Below, piece by piece: positions 1 to 5,650 of a stretch of 7,464 nucleotides of DNA (the first letter of the stretch is position 1; the number at the start of each line of letters is the position of its first letter). The stretch is taken from positions 1-7,464 of the forward strand of contig JAHFDC010000033.1 of the NCBI GenBank assembly GCA_023249205.1, in the 5' to 3' direction. The notes beneath the pieces are model-generated. The model searched no databases. It was not told the origin of the DNA and saw only the letters and a list, made by a program, of their open reading frames with translations. Source of the stretch: Candidatus Methylomirabilota bacterium. GTDB lineage: Bacteria; Methylomirabilota; Methylomirabilia; Methylomirabilales; JACPAU01. A program made the position numbers and the translations under genes.

Positions 1-31
1 GGAGTTTCGCACGCGGGTGAAAGGGAAGGTC

Positions 32-436
32 ATGGCTAGCGCAGAGAGAGGCCATGTGGAGATTCTCCTGCAGCTCTACCAGATCTATGACCGGAACCGC
101 GAAGCGCTTCTCTGGTTCCTGCACGACCTCGCGGCCAAGGACTACGCCGAGTACAAGGCCAGGTACGCCGGCACCTCGAGAGAACGGATGTTCTTCACCT
201 CGGTCTGCGGCTTCTTCGAGCTGTCCGGTGTCCTCGTCCACCGGAAACTGCTCGGGGCAGACCTGTTTTTCGACGTGTTCAATCCCACTCCCTACTGGGA
301 CCGCGCGAAGCCGATCGTGGAGGGCATGCGCAAGACCAGGCCGCACATCTACGAACACTTCGAGCGCCTCGACGCGTCCCGAAGGCAGTGGGCGGAACAG
401 CGCTCGCCGACGATCACCCCGAAGGCGCGGAGATAG
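32..436 (+). CDS. hypothetical protein (possibly DUF4760-like), start uncertain
   Basis: A soluble protein of about 134 residues with no signal peptide or membrane segment that I can see. I do not recognise a defined function. Its helical pattern, the central 'CGFFELSGVLV' stretch and the later 'DVFNP..YWDRAKPIVEGMR' stretch resemble small uncharacterised DUF4760-type proteins, but that is a weak impression. I chose ATG at 32 because AAGGG lies 6 bases upstream. A GTG at 17 is in the same frame, and the frame is open to the window edge, so the true start could also lie upstream and the gene could be partial. It ends 3 bases before the next coding frame, so it is probably co-transcribed with the siroheme and sulfate genes. 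Nothing in the sequence itself links it to sulfur chemistry. Confidence 0.75.
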   Translation: MASAERGHVEILLQLYQIYDRNREALLWFLHDLAAKDYAEYKARYAGTSRERMFFTSVCGFFELSGVLVHRKLLGADLFFDVFNPTPYWDRAKPIVEGMRKTRPHIYEHFERLDASRRQWAEQRSPTITPKARR

Positions 437-439
437 CGC

Positions 440-1309
440 GTGCCGATGCCACCGGATCGCCGCACGGACTTCTCCGCGCCCCGGGGCCGCGGGACCCCGG
501 CCCCCGACCCGCGGGACTCTTTGGTGCAAAGAACGGGGAAGGTCTACTTGATCGGGGCGGGGCCGGGCGACCCGGGCCTGCTCACGCTGAAGGGGGCCCG
601 GTGCCTGGCCGAGGCGGATGTGGTTCTTTTCGACTACCTGGCCAACCCCGCCCTCCTGGATCACGCCCGGCCCGGCACCGAGATCGTGTACGTAGGCAAG
701 CAGGGGGACGGGGAGCAGACTCCGCAGGAGTGGATCACCCGCCTCCTCGTCCGGCGCGCGCGCGCGGGGCAGGTCGTGGCCCGCCTCAAGGGGGGCGACC
801 CCTTCGTCTTCGGGCGGGGGGGAGAGGAGGCCGAGGCGCTGGCAAAGGCGGACATCCCGTTCGAGGTTGTCCCGGGGGTGACGGTGGCGGTGGCGGTCCC
901 GGCCTATGCCGGCATCCCCCTCACCCATCGGGACTGTGCCTCCAGCGTGGCGATCGTCACGGGGACGGCCGCTGCCGACCGGGAGGCGCCCGGCATCGCC
1001 TGGGACAAACTGGCCACCGCCGTCGGCACGCTGGTCGTCCTGATGCCGGTCCGACGGCTTCCCGAGATCGCGCGCCGTCTGCTCGCGCACGGCCGGCCGG
1101 CCAACACCCCGGCGGCCCTGATCCGATGGGGAACCACGCCCGAGCAGCGGACGCTGGTCGGCACGCTCGGCGACATCGCGCAGCGGGCTTCGGCGGCGGG
1201 CATCCGGCCGCCGGCCACGCTCATCGTCGGGGAGGTCGTCCGGCTACGCGAGATGCTGCGATGGTTTGATGGGGAGGCGGGCGATGAAGATGGCCCTGCT
1301 GCTGGTTGA
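440..1309 (+). CDS. cobA: uroporphyrinogen-III C-methyltransferase (SUMT)
   Basis: SAM-dependent methylation of uroporphyrinogen III at C-2 and C-7 gives precorrin-2, the branch point to siroheme and cobalamin. Family motifs appear in order: [11 protein letters not shown] (residues 39-49, SAM-binding loop), [16 protein letters not shown] (115-130), VPGVT (144-148), GIPLTHR (158-164), then an [15 protein letters not shown] stretch and a VVGEVV-like end. This is the single-domain CobA form; there is no CysG-type dehydrogenase domain. GTG at 440 has GGAG 7 bases upstream. However, the conserved domain starts near residue 33, and the first 30 residues are Pro/Arg-rich and unlike the family. TTG at 521 or GTG at 524 are therefore plausible true starts. 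Its 3' end overlaps the next gene by 26 bases, which implies translational coupling. Its place beside a chelatase and APS reductase points to siroheme for sulfite reductase rather than B12. Confidence 0.95.
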   Translation: MPMPPDRRTDFSAPRGRGTPAPDPRDSLVQRTGKVYLIGAGPGDPGLLTLKGARCLAEADVVLFDYLANPALLDHARPGTEIVYVGKQGDGEQTPQEWITRLLVRRARAGQVVARLKGGDPFVFGRGGEEAEALAKADIPFEVVPGVTVAVAVPAYAGIPLTHRDCASSVAIVTGTAAADREAPGIAWDKLATAVGTLVVLMPVRRLPEIARRLLAHGRPANTPAALIRWGTTPEQRTLVGTLGDIAQRASAAGIRPPATLIVGEVVRLREMLRWFDGEAGDEDGPAAG

Positions 1310-1781
1310 CCACGGGAGCGTCCGGGCGGAGGCGAACGCCCTGCTCGCCGAGGTTGCCCGCCTGGTTCAGGAGTTCTCCGGGCTGGAGATCATCGAGCAT
1401 GCCCACATGGAACTCGCCGAGCCCACAATCGCCCAGGGCTTCGATGCGTGCGTGGCGGCTGGCGCGAACATGGTGATCGTTCACCCCTATTTCCTGGCTC
1501 CCGGCAGGCACTCGACCCAGGATATCCCCCGCCTGGTGGCGGGCGCTGCGGCGCGCCACCCCGGCATCCGGTACAGTGTGAGCGAGCCCCTCGGGCTGCA
1601 CCCGAAGATCGCCGAGGTCGTCCTGGAGCGTGCCGCGCGGGCGGGAGCGGGCGAAACCGCTCGCGAAACGTGTGCGCAGGACGGGCCCCGCGTCCGCGGG
1701 AGCGTCGCGCGCCTCGACCAGCGACGAAGGCATCCGGGGGGAGGGCGTCCGCCGAAGGGCAGGTCAACGAGGCGCGGATAG
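1284..1781 (+). CDS. sirohydrochlorin chelatase, CbiX/SirB type, short form
   Basis: Inserts a metal, probably Fe2+ here, into sirohydrochlorin, the last step of siroheme synthesis. The single CbiX domain covers residues 3 to about 117. It has the N-terminal LLVDHGS motif (His10) and [16 protein letters not shown] (residues 67-82; His76), the two His-containing regions of class II chelatases. The domain length fits the short single-domain CbiX proteins. I prefer ATG 1284 because GGGGAGG lies just upstream; ATG 1269 and TTG 1266 are also in frame. The last roughly 48 residues are Arg/Gly/Pro-rich with no family resemblance. They may be a genuine disordered tail or a sign of 3' decay or a frameshift. 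The start lies inside the end of cobA. Iron versus cobalt specificity is inferred from the sulfate-assimilation setting. Confidence 0.88.
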   Translation: MKMALLLVDHGSVRAEANALLAEVARLVQEFSGLEIIEHAHMELAEPTIAQGFDACVAAGANMVIVHPYFLAPGRHSTQDIPRLVAGAAARHPGIRYSVSEPLGLHPKIAEVVLERAARAGAGETARETCAQDGPRVRGSVARLDQRRRHPGGGRPPKGRSTRRG

Positions 1782-1811
1782 CCCGCGCGCAGCCGAACCG
1801 GGGGTGACAGG

Positions 1812-2579
1812 ATGGACCTGGGGATATCCCTGCTGGGCTTCATCGTTGGCGTGCTCGTCGGCATGACGGGCATCGGGAGCGGGTCGGTCATGACGCCCAT
1901 TCTCATCCTGGCCGGCGTCCGGCCGACGGTGGCGGTCGCCAGCGACCTGGTCTACGCCGCCATTACCAAGGGGGTGGGCGCCGTCCAGCACCTCCGGCAG
2001 GGGACCGTCCACCTCCCCCTCGTGTTTTACCTCAGCCTGGGGAGTGTCCCGGCCGGGCTGTTGGGGGCGAAACTCTTCAGCGAGTTGGAGCGCGGGTTCG
2101 GCCCGGCGCTGGACGCCTGGGTCACGAAGGCGGTGGCGGTGCTCCTGATCCTGCTCGCGGCCCTCACCCTGTTCGACCTGCTGCGGGCGCGGAGTAGCCG
2201 GTCGCAGCGGCCGCCGCTGCCCTGGACCGGAGCGGTGAAGCTCCTCACGGTCCTCGTGGGGGTGGGGATCGGCCTGCTCGTGAGCTTCACCTCCATCGGC
2301 AGCGGCTCCATCGTGGCCGCCCTGCTCCTGTACCTGTACCGGCTTCCCATCAACCAGGTCGTAGGCTCGGACATCGTCCAGGCCGTCTTCCTGGCCGGCG
2401 CAGCCGGGCTGGCCCATGCGGCCGGCGGACGCGTGGACTCCGGGCTGGTGGTCAGCCTGCTCGTCGGCTCCATTCCGGGCGTGCTGGTGGGGAGTGCGCT
2501 CTGCCCCCGAATGCCCGTGCGCGCGCTGCGGGGTGCCGTGGCGATGGCGATCCTGTACGCGGGTGTGCGACTTCTCTAA
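1812..2579 (+). CDS. TauE/SafE family permease (probable sulfite/sulfur anion exporter)
   Basis: A hydrophobic 255-residue membrane protein with about eight predicted transmembrane segments in two homologous halves. Each half opens with the family signature: 'GMTGIGSGSVMTP' near residues 17-29 and 'SFTSIGSGSIVAALLL' near 158-173, the second followed by NQVVGSDIVQA. Other members move sulfite, sulfoacetate or related organosulfur anions across the cytoplasmic membrane, usually outward. Its position between siroheme and APS reductase genes suggests relief of excess sulfite, or possibly sulfate uptake as proposed for some relatives; the sequence does not decide. The start follows the chelatase stop by 30 bases and cysH follows by a short gap, so it is likely in the same operon. 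The ribosome-binding site is weak. Confidence 0.9.
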   Translation: MDLGISLLGFIVGVLVGMTGIGSGSVMTPILILAGVRPTVAVASDLVYAAITKGVGAVQHLRQGTVHLPLVFYLSLGSVPAGLLGAKLFSELERGFGPALDAWVTKAVAVLLILLAALTLFDLLRARSSRSQRPPLPWTGAVKLLTVLVGVGIGLLVSFTSIGSGSIVAALLLYLYRLPINQVVGSDIVQAVFLAGAAGLAHAAGGRVDSGLVVSLLVGSIPGVLVGSALCPRMPVRALRGAVAMAILYAGVRLL

Positions 2580-2597
2580 CCGGTGGGAGGATCCCTG

Positions 2598-3401
2598 ATG
2601 ACGGAGACTGCGGAGGGCAAGGGGGGGGAGGGGCGGAGCGTGGGAGCGCCCGGAGGGACGGCGAGGAGACTGCCAGGGGAAGCCGGGAGTCTGCAGGAGT
2701 GGCTGGAGGCGGATCGCGGCGACCGCCCCGCTGAGGAGGTCCTCGGCTGGGCCATCCAAGCCTTCCGGCCCCGGATCGCCCTGGCTTCCAGTTTTGGGGT
2801 GGAGGACGTGGTCCTCATTGACATGTGGTCGCGGAGGCAGGGCGACGTTCGGGTCTTCAGCCTGGACACGGGGCGCCTCCCGGAGGAGACCTACGAGGTG
2901 ATGGACCGGATCCGCGAACGGTACGGGATCGCCATCGCGACCTATTTCCCGGAGACGGCGGCGGTGGAGGCGCTGGAGCGGGAGCGGGGCTTCTATTCGT
3001 TCCGCCGGAGCGTGGAGGAGCGGAAGCACTGCTGCGGCATCCGGAAGGTGGTGCCGCTCGGCCGCGCCCTGGCCGGCCTGGACGCCTGGGTGACGGGGCT
3101 CCGCCGCGAGCAGGCCGAGACGCGCTCGGCCCTGACGCAGGTGGAGCGGGACCCGGCCCACGGGGGGATGATCAAGGTGAACCCCCTGGCTGACTGGAGC
3201 ACCGAGCAGGTCTGGCAGTATGTCCGGGCGCACGATGTCCCGTACAACCGCCTCCACGATCGCGGATACCCCAGCATCGGCTGCGCCCCGTGCACGCGCG
3301 CCATCCTGCCCGGGGAGGACCTTCGCGCGGGGCGGTGGTGGTGGGAGCGTCCGCAGACGAAGGAGTGCGGCCTCCACCTCACCCCCCGGGAGGGCGCATA
3401 G
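2598..3401 (+). CDS. cysH: assimilatory adenylyl-sulfate (APS) reductase, 4Fe-4S type
   Basis: Reduces APS to sulfite and AMP with thioredoxin or a similar donor, in the cytoplasm. The PP-loop nucleotide-binding motif is SSFGVEDVVL (residues 64-73), followed by SLDTGRLPEETY (88-99). The cysteine pairs KHCCGIRK (Cys145, Cys146) and SIGCAPCTR (Cys229, Cys232) are the iron-sulfur ligands that mark APS reductases and separate them from cluster-less PAPS reductases. The catalytic KECGLH (Cys257) is near the C-terminus, as expected. ATG 2598 has GGGAGG 7 bases upstream; GTG 2583 in the same frame overlaps that site and is less likely. The first 30 residues are Gly/Glu-rich and not conserved. One base separates its stop from the sat start, and no APS kinase is present here, which supports APS as the direct substrate. 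Confidence 0.95.
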   Translation: MTETAEGKGGEGRSVGAPGGTARRLPGEAGSLQEWLEADRGDRPAEEVLGWAIQAFRPRIALASSFGVEDVVLIDMWSRRQGDVRVFSLDTGRLPEETYEVMDRIRERYGIAIATYFPETAAVEALERERGFYSFRRSVEERKHCCGIRKVVPLGRALAGLDAWVTGLRREQAETRSALTQVERDPAHGGMIKVNPLADWSTEQVWQYVRAHDVPYNRLHDRGYPSIGCAPCTRAILPGEDLRAGRWWWERPQTKECGLHLTPREGA

Positions 3402-3402
3402 G

Positions 3403-4581
3403 ATGAGCGGGCCGGTCGCGCCTGACGGGGGGAATTTAGTGAACGGGGTGGTGCCGCTCGAGGCGAGGGCGTCGCTCCGGCAGCGCGCCGGCCGGCTGCC
3501 GGGGCTCCCGCTGGATGCGCGCAGCCGCGCCGACCTTCTCCTGCTGGCGACCGGCGCGTACAGTCCGCTCTCGGGGTTCATGGGGGAGGCAGATTACCGC
3601 CGCGTCGTGACCGAGATGCGCCTGGCGAGCGGCCATCCCTGGTCCCTGCCCATCACGCTCTCCGTGAACGGGGAGCAGGGGAGCGCGCTTCGGGCGGGCA
3701 GGGAGGTGGCGCTTCCCGGGGAGGGCGGGGACCCTCTGGGGATCCTGGAGGTGGCGGAGGTCTACCCGTACGATCGGGAGGAGGAGGCGCGGGAGGTCTT
3801 CCGGACCGCCGACCCGGCCCATCCGGGCGTGGCTGCCCTGTACCGCCAGGGGGAATGGCTCGTGGGCGGTCGGGTCACCCTTCTGGATGATCCCTGCGAC
3901 CCGCCCGGCCCTTTCCTCCGCTACCCGGCGGAAACGCGCCGGGCGATCCAGGAGCGGGGATGGCAGACGGTCGTGGGGTTCCAGACCCGCAACCCCGTCC
4001 ACCGCGCCCACGAGTATCTCCAGAAGTGCGCCCTCGAGATGGTGGATGGTCTCCTGCTGCACCCGCTGGTCGGCGAGACGAAGGAGGATGACATCCCCGC
4101 GCCGGTGCGGCTCGCCTGCTACCAGGTCCTCCTGGAGGGGTATTACCCCAAGGACCGGGTCCTGCTGGGACTGTTGCCGGCAGCCATGCGGTACGCGGGG
4201 CCCCGGGAGGCCGTCTTTCACGCGCTCGTGCGCAAGAACTATGGCTGCACCCATTTCATCGTGGGGCGGGACCACGCCGGGGTCGGGAACTACTACGGAA
4301 GCTACGACGCCCATCATATCTTTGCGGCCTTCGGGCCGGGCGAGATGGGCATCATCCCGATCTTCTTCGAGCATGCCTTCTACTGCCGGCGGTGTGGCGG
4401 CATGGCGACGGCGAAGACCTGCCCGCACGGGCAGGCGGAGCACGTCGCCCTCTCCGGGACCCGGGTTCGGGAGATGCTCGCCCGCGTCGAACTGCCCCCG
4501 CCGGAGTACACCCGCCCCGAGGTTGCGCAGGTGCTCATCCAGTGGGCGAGCGAGGAGGGCTACCAGCGGTACGCGATCTAA
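3403..4581 (+). CDS. sat: ATP sulfurylase (sulfate adenylyltransferase)
   Basis: Forms APS and pyrophosphate from ATP and sulfate, the entry step of sulfate assimilation. The 392 residues match the homo-oligomeric Sat family. It has an N-terminal PUA-like part that starts with DGGNLVNGVV (residues 8-17) and contains LSGFMGEADY (56-65). The catalytic core has QTRNPVHRAHE (194-204), HPLVGETKEDDIP (220-232) and GRDHAGVGNYYG (288-299). A metal-site-like CRRCGG...CPHG lies at 328-343 and LSGTRVREML at 350-359. ATG 3403 has GGGAGGG about 9 bases upstream and lies 1 base after the cysH stop; the family-typical LVN opening supports this start. There is no fused APS kinase domain. The stop codon is created at the left edge of the inserted element described at 4581-4778, and the C-terminal residues appear intact. 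Confidence 0.97.
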   Translation: MSGPVAPDGGNLVNGVVPLEARASLRQRAGRLPGLPLDARSRADLLLLATGAYSPLSGFMGEADYRRVVTEMRLASGHPWSLPITLSVNGEQGSALRAGREVALPGEGGDPLGILEVAEVYPYDREEEAREVFRTADPAHPGVAALYRQGEWLVGGRVTLLDDPCDPPGPFLRYPAETRRAIQERGWQTVVGFQTRNPVHRAHEYLQKCALEMVDGLLLHPLVGETKEDDIPAPVRLACYQVLLEGYYPKDRVLLGLLPAAMRYAGPREAVFHALVRKNYGCTHFIVGRDHAGVGNYYGSYDAHHIFAAFGPGEMGIIPIFFEHAFYCRRCGGMATAKTCPHGQAEHVALSGTRVREMLARVELPPPEYTRPEVAQVLIQWASEEGYQRYAI

Positions 4582-4590
4582 TACAAACGA
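4577..4590 (+). repeat. left terminal inverted repeat, 14 bp
   Basis: TCTAATACAAACGA at the end of sat is an exact reverse complement of 4769-4782. It overlaps the last sat codons and the TAA stop. It is AT-rich compared with its surroundings, and the match is too long and exact to expect by chance at this spacing. Confidence 0.9.
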
Positions 4591-4778
4591 GATACATTGG
4601 GTGACAATAAGGTCCGGGTGGCGCCGGATGCCGCCCGACGGCCCCCGTAGCGGAGGGGGGTCCCATCGGCTCGTGGCCGATGGGGGGAACCACGGGAGGG
4701 TTCCCCAGAGGGCCCGGGGGCCGGGGCGGCGCCGGCGACAGGACCCGGACTTTCTGACTTCGATTCTGTCGTTTGTAT
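4581..4778. mobile_element. putative MITE, IS630/Tc1-mariner-like, about 198 bp
   Basis: Seen directly: the ends ATACAAACGA and TCGTTTGTAT are perfect inverted repeats, each flanked outside by TA (4579-4580 and 4779-4780). A second nested inverted pair, GTCCGGGT (4612-4619) and ACCCGGAC (4743-4750), sits at similar distances from each end. The interior has strong hairpins, including 4662-4670 with 4676-4684 (9 bp, 5-base loop) and 4684-4691 with 4699-4706 (8 bp). No credible coding frame lies inside. Removing the element with one TA leaves TCTAGA. IS630 is known to insert at CTAG and duplicate TA, so the junction fits that family. It lies between sat and the promoter of the next gene. No transposase is present, so movement would need one elsewhere. 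The alternative is a structured intergenic RNA or a bidirectional attenuator. Confidence 0.65.
4662..4706 (+). other. tandem perfect hairpins inside the element
   Basis: Two hairpins lie back to back. CCCATCGGC (4662-4670) pairs with GCCGATGGG (4676-4684), and GGGGAACC (4684-4691) pairs with GGTTCCCC (4699-4706); they share one base. There is no T-run after them, so they are not a classical intrinsic terminator, though they may stabilise the 3' end of sat mRNA or slow read-through. Confidence 0.6.
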
Positions 4779-4782
4779 TAGA
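4769..4782 (-). repeat. right terminal inverted repeat, 14 bp
   Basis: TCGTTTGTATTAGA is the exact reverse complement of the left arm at 4577-4590. The outermost bases (GA here, TC on the left) can be explained by a palindromic TCTAGA target rather than by the element itself. Confidence 0.9.
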
Positions 4783-4803
4783 AGGCCACGGTGAGCGCCG
4801 TCT

Positions 4804-4832
4804 TTGACAGGAGCAGCATGGAAGCGTATACT
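4804..4832 (+). promoter_or_regulatory. sigma-70 promoter of the first NIL gene
   Basis: TTGACA (4804-4809) is followed after exactly 17 bases by TATACT (4827-4832), nearly a perfect housekeeping promoter. Transcription should begin near 4839, giving a leader of about 42 bases before ATG 4881. This placement argues against the upstream in-frame starts at 4791 and 4818, which lie before or inside the promoter. It begins 24 bases beyond the right edge of the inserted element. Confidence 0.7.
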
Positions 4833-4880
4833 TCCCGGCACACGAGGGCAGCCGGGGTTCGGCGGCCGCGGGGGGGAACC

Positions 4881-5120
4881 ATGGCCAAGCGGCGGGTGCA
4901 TCTCACCTTCCCCGGGAAGTTGGCCGATGAGCCTCTCCTCTGGCAACTCAGCCAGAAGTTTGAGATCATCTTCAACATCCGCCAGGCCGACTACACCGAG
5001 GGCCTCGGCTGGATGATGACCGAACTCGAGGGGAGCACGGCCAACCTGGAAGCGGCGCTGCGCTGGCTGGAGGGGCAGGGCGTGCTCGTGGCCCCCATCG
5101 AGCAGGACGTGGTCCACTGA
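4881..5120 (+). CDS. NIL domain protein (first copy)
   Basis: A 79-residue stand-alone NIL domain, the ferredoxin-like fold named after a motif at the C-terminus of the methionine ABC transporter ATPase MetN, where it senses methionine. Family features are KRRVHLTFP at the start, EPLLWQLSQKFEIIFNIRQADYTE in the middle and a closing LRWLEGQGVLV strand. Related small NIL proteins, some fused to ferredoxin, occur in homocysteine synthesis loci of archaea and anaerobes, which supports a role in methionine or sulfur metabolism. The exact activity is unknown. ATG 4881 is preferred because the strong promoter at 4804-4832 places the transcript start near 4839; the Shine-Dalgarno region is only a G-run. 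It is a paralogue of the NIL protein at 5395-5613 but is not under the riboswitch. Confidence 0.88.
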   Translation: MAKRRVHLTFPGKLADEPLLWQLSQKFEIIFNIRQADYTEGLGWMMTELEGSTANLEAALRWLEGQGVLVAPIEQDVVH

Positions 5121-5133
5121 CCCCCTTTTCCAC

Positions 5134-5162
5134 TTGACAACCCCCGGGGGCTCTGCTCTACT
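5134..5162 (+). promoter_or_regulatory. sigma-70 promoter of the SAM-riboswitch operon
   Basis: TTGACA (5134-5139), 17 bases, then TCTACT (5157-5162). The -35 box is perfect and the -10 box matches 4 of 6. It starts 14 bases after the stop of the first NIL gene and would start RNA near 5169, about 32 bases before the riboswitch. The same spacing and a similar -10 are seen at the promoter at 4804-4832. Confidence 0.6.
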
Positions 5163-5200
5163 ACGCGAAATTCGCTCTCTGACAACCGACCGATTCTCCG

Positions 5201-5318
5201 CTTCTCATCCAGAGTGGCTGAGGGACTGGCCCTGTGAAGCCACGGCAACGGGCGGCCGCTGTGTGAGCCGCCGACGTGCCAACTCCTGCAGCCGGGGGAC
5301 CGGCTGAGAGATGAGAGG
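5201..5318 (+). ncRNA. SAM-I riboswitch (S-box)
   Basis: The aptamer follows the S-box consensus closely. P1 is 5201-5209 with 5310-5318. AGAG then leads to P2, GTGGC (5214-5218) with GCCAC (5239-5243), which contains the GAGGGACTGGCCCTGTGAAG core. The conserved GGCAAC follows. P3 is GGCGGC (5251-5256) with GCCGCC (5267-5272), then GTGCCAACTCC. P4 is CAGCCGG (5289-5295) with CCGGCTG (5300-5306). It binds S-adenosylmethionine and, with the terminator at 5347-5383, should switch off the downstream operon when SAM is abundant. This ties the NIL, threonine synthase-like and sulfur carrier genes to methionine supply. Confidence 0.97.
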
Positions 5319-5346
5319 GGGACGCGCTTGCGGCCAGCGTGCTGAG

Positions 5347-5383
5347 CCCCTTCTCATAGCGATGGGAAGGGGTTTTGGTTTTT
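5347..5383 (+). terminator. riboswitch-controlled intrinsic terminator
   Basis: CCCCTTCTCAT (5347-5357) pairs with ATGGGAAGGGG (5362-5372) as an 11-bp stem with one G-U pair and an AGCG loop, followed by TTTTGGTTTTT (5373-5383). The competing antiterminator pairs the 3' side of P1 (ATGAGAGGGG, 5311-5320) with 5347-5357, with one bulged base. SAM binding holds P1 closed, frees the terminator and stops transcription; without SAM the antiterminator forms. Confidence 0.9.
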
Positions 5384-5394
5384 CAGGAGGGAGG

Positions 5395-5613
5395 ATGCCC
5401 ACGCGACGGGTGACGCTCATCTTCCCCCAGACGCTGGTGACGGAGCCGGTGATCTGGCGGGTGTCGAAGGAGTTCGGCCTGGTGCCGAACATCCGGAAGG
5501 CCAGGATCACGGAAGAGGCGGGGGAGGTGGTCTTGGACTTCACCGGGACCGCTGAGGCCCTGGACCGCGGGATGGCCTACCTCCGGTCGGTGGGGATCCG
5601 GGTCACGTCCTGA
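5395..5613 (+). CDS. NIL domain protein (second copy, SAM-regulated)
   Basis: A 72-residue stand-alone NIL domain. It shares with the first copy the pattern RRV.L.FP..L..EP..W..S..F....NIR.A..TE..G and the ending L...G..V, so the two are paralogues, but much of the rest differs. ATG 5395 has AGGAGGG just upstream, immediately after the riboswitch terminator's T-run. In-frame codons before it belong to the terminator and riboswitch and are not coding. It is the first gene of the SAM-controlled operon, 37 bases ahead of the threonine synthase-like gene. A role in homocysteine or methionine synthesis, as a methionine-sensing or sulfur-transfer partner, is inferred from the NIL family and the riboswitch. 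No catalytic residues are visible and it has no cysteine. Confidence 0.92.
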   Translation: MPTRRVTLIFPQTLVTEPVIWRVSKEFGLVPNIRKARITEEAGEVVLDFTGTAEALDRGMAYLRSVGIRVTS

Positions 5614-5650
5614 GCGCGGGCCTCGGCGAGCGGGGTCCCAGGAGGAACGG

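Noticed and set aside
3220..3402. Upstream in-frame extension of sat into cysH
   Set aside because: ATG 3403 has a good Shine-Dalgarno and the family-typical N-terminus follows it. The extension would overlap 180 bases of the conserved cysH 3' end, including its iron-sulfur and catalytic cysteines.
1764..3581. A very long open frame on the minus strand
   Set aside because: It is antisense to the TauE and cysH genes, has Arg/Pro/His-rich low-complexity composition, and shows no family motif. Long antisense frames are expected in GC-rich DNA.
3436..4443. A 335-codon minus-strand frame
   Set aside because: It is the antisense of sat, with no recognisable domain.
4577..4782. Simple intrinsic terminator of sat
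   Set aside because: The arms are nearly 180 bases apart and no hairpin here is followed by a T-run. The TA/CTAG junction fits an inserted element better.
4791..4880. Longer forms of the first NIL protein from GTG 4791 or ATG 4818
   Set aside because: They lie upstream of or within the strong promoter at 4804-4832, and the added residues have no NIL similarity, although AGGAG precedes ATG 4818.
5311..5394. N-terminal extension of the second NIL protein
   Set aside because: These bases form the riboswitch P1 strand, antiterminator and terminator; ATG 5395 has its own strong ribosome-binding site.
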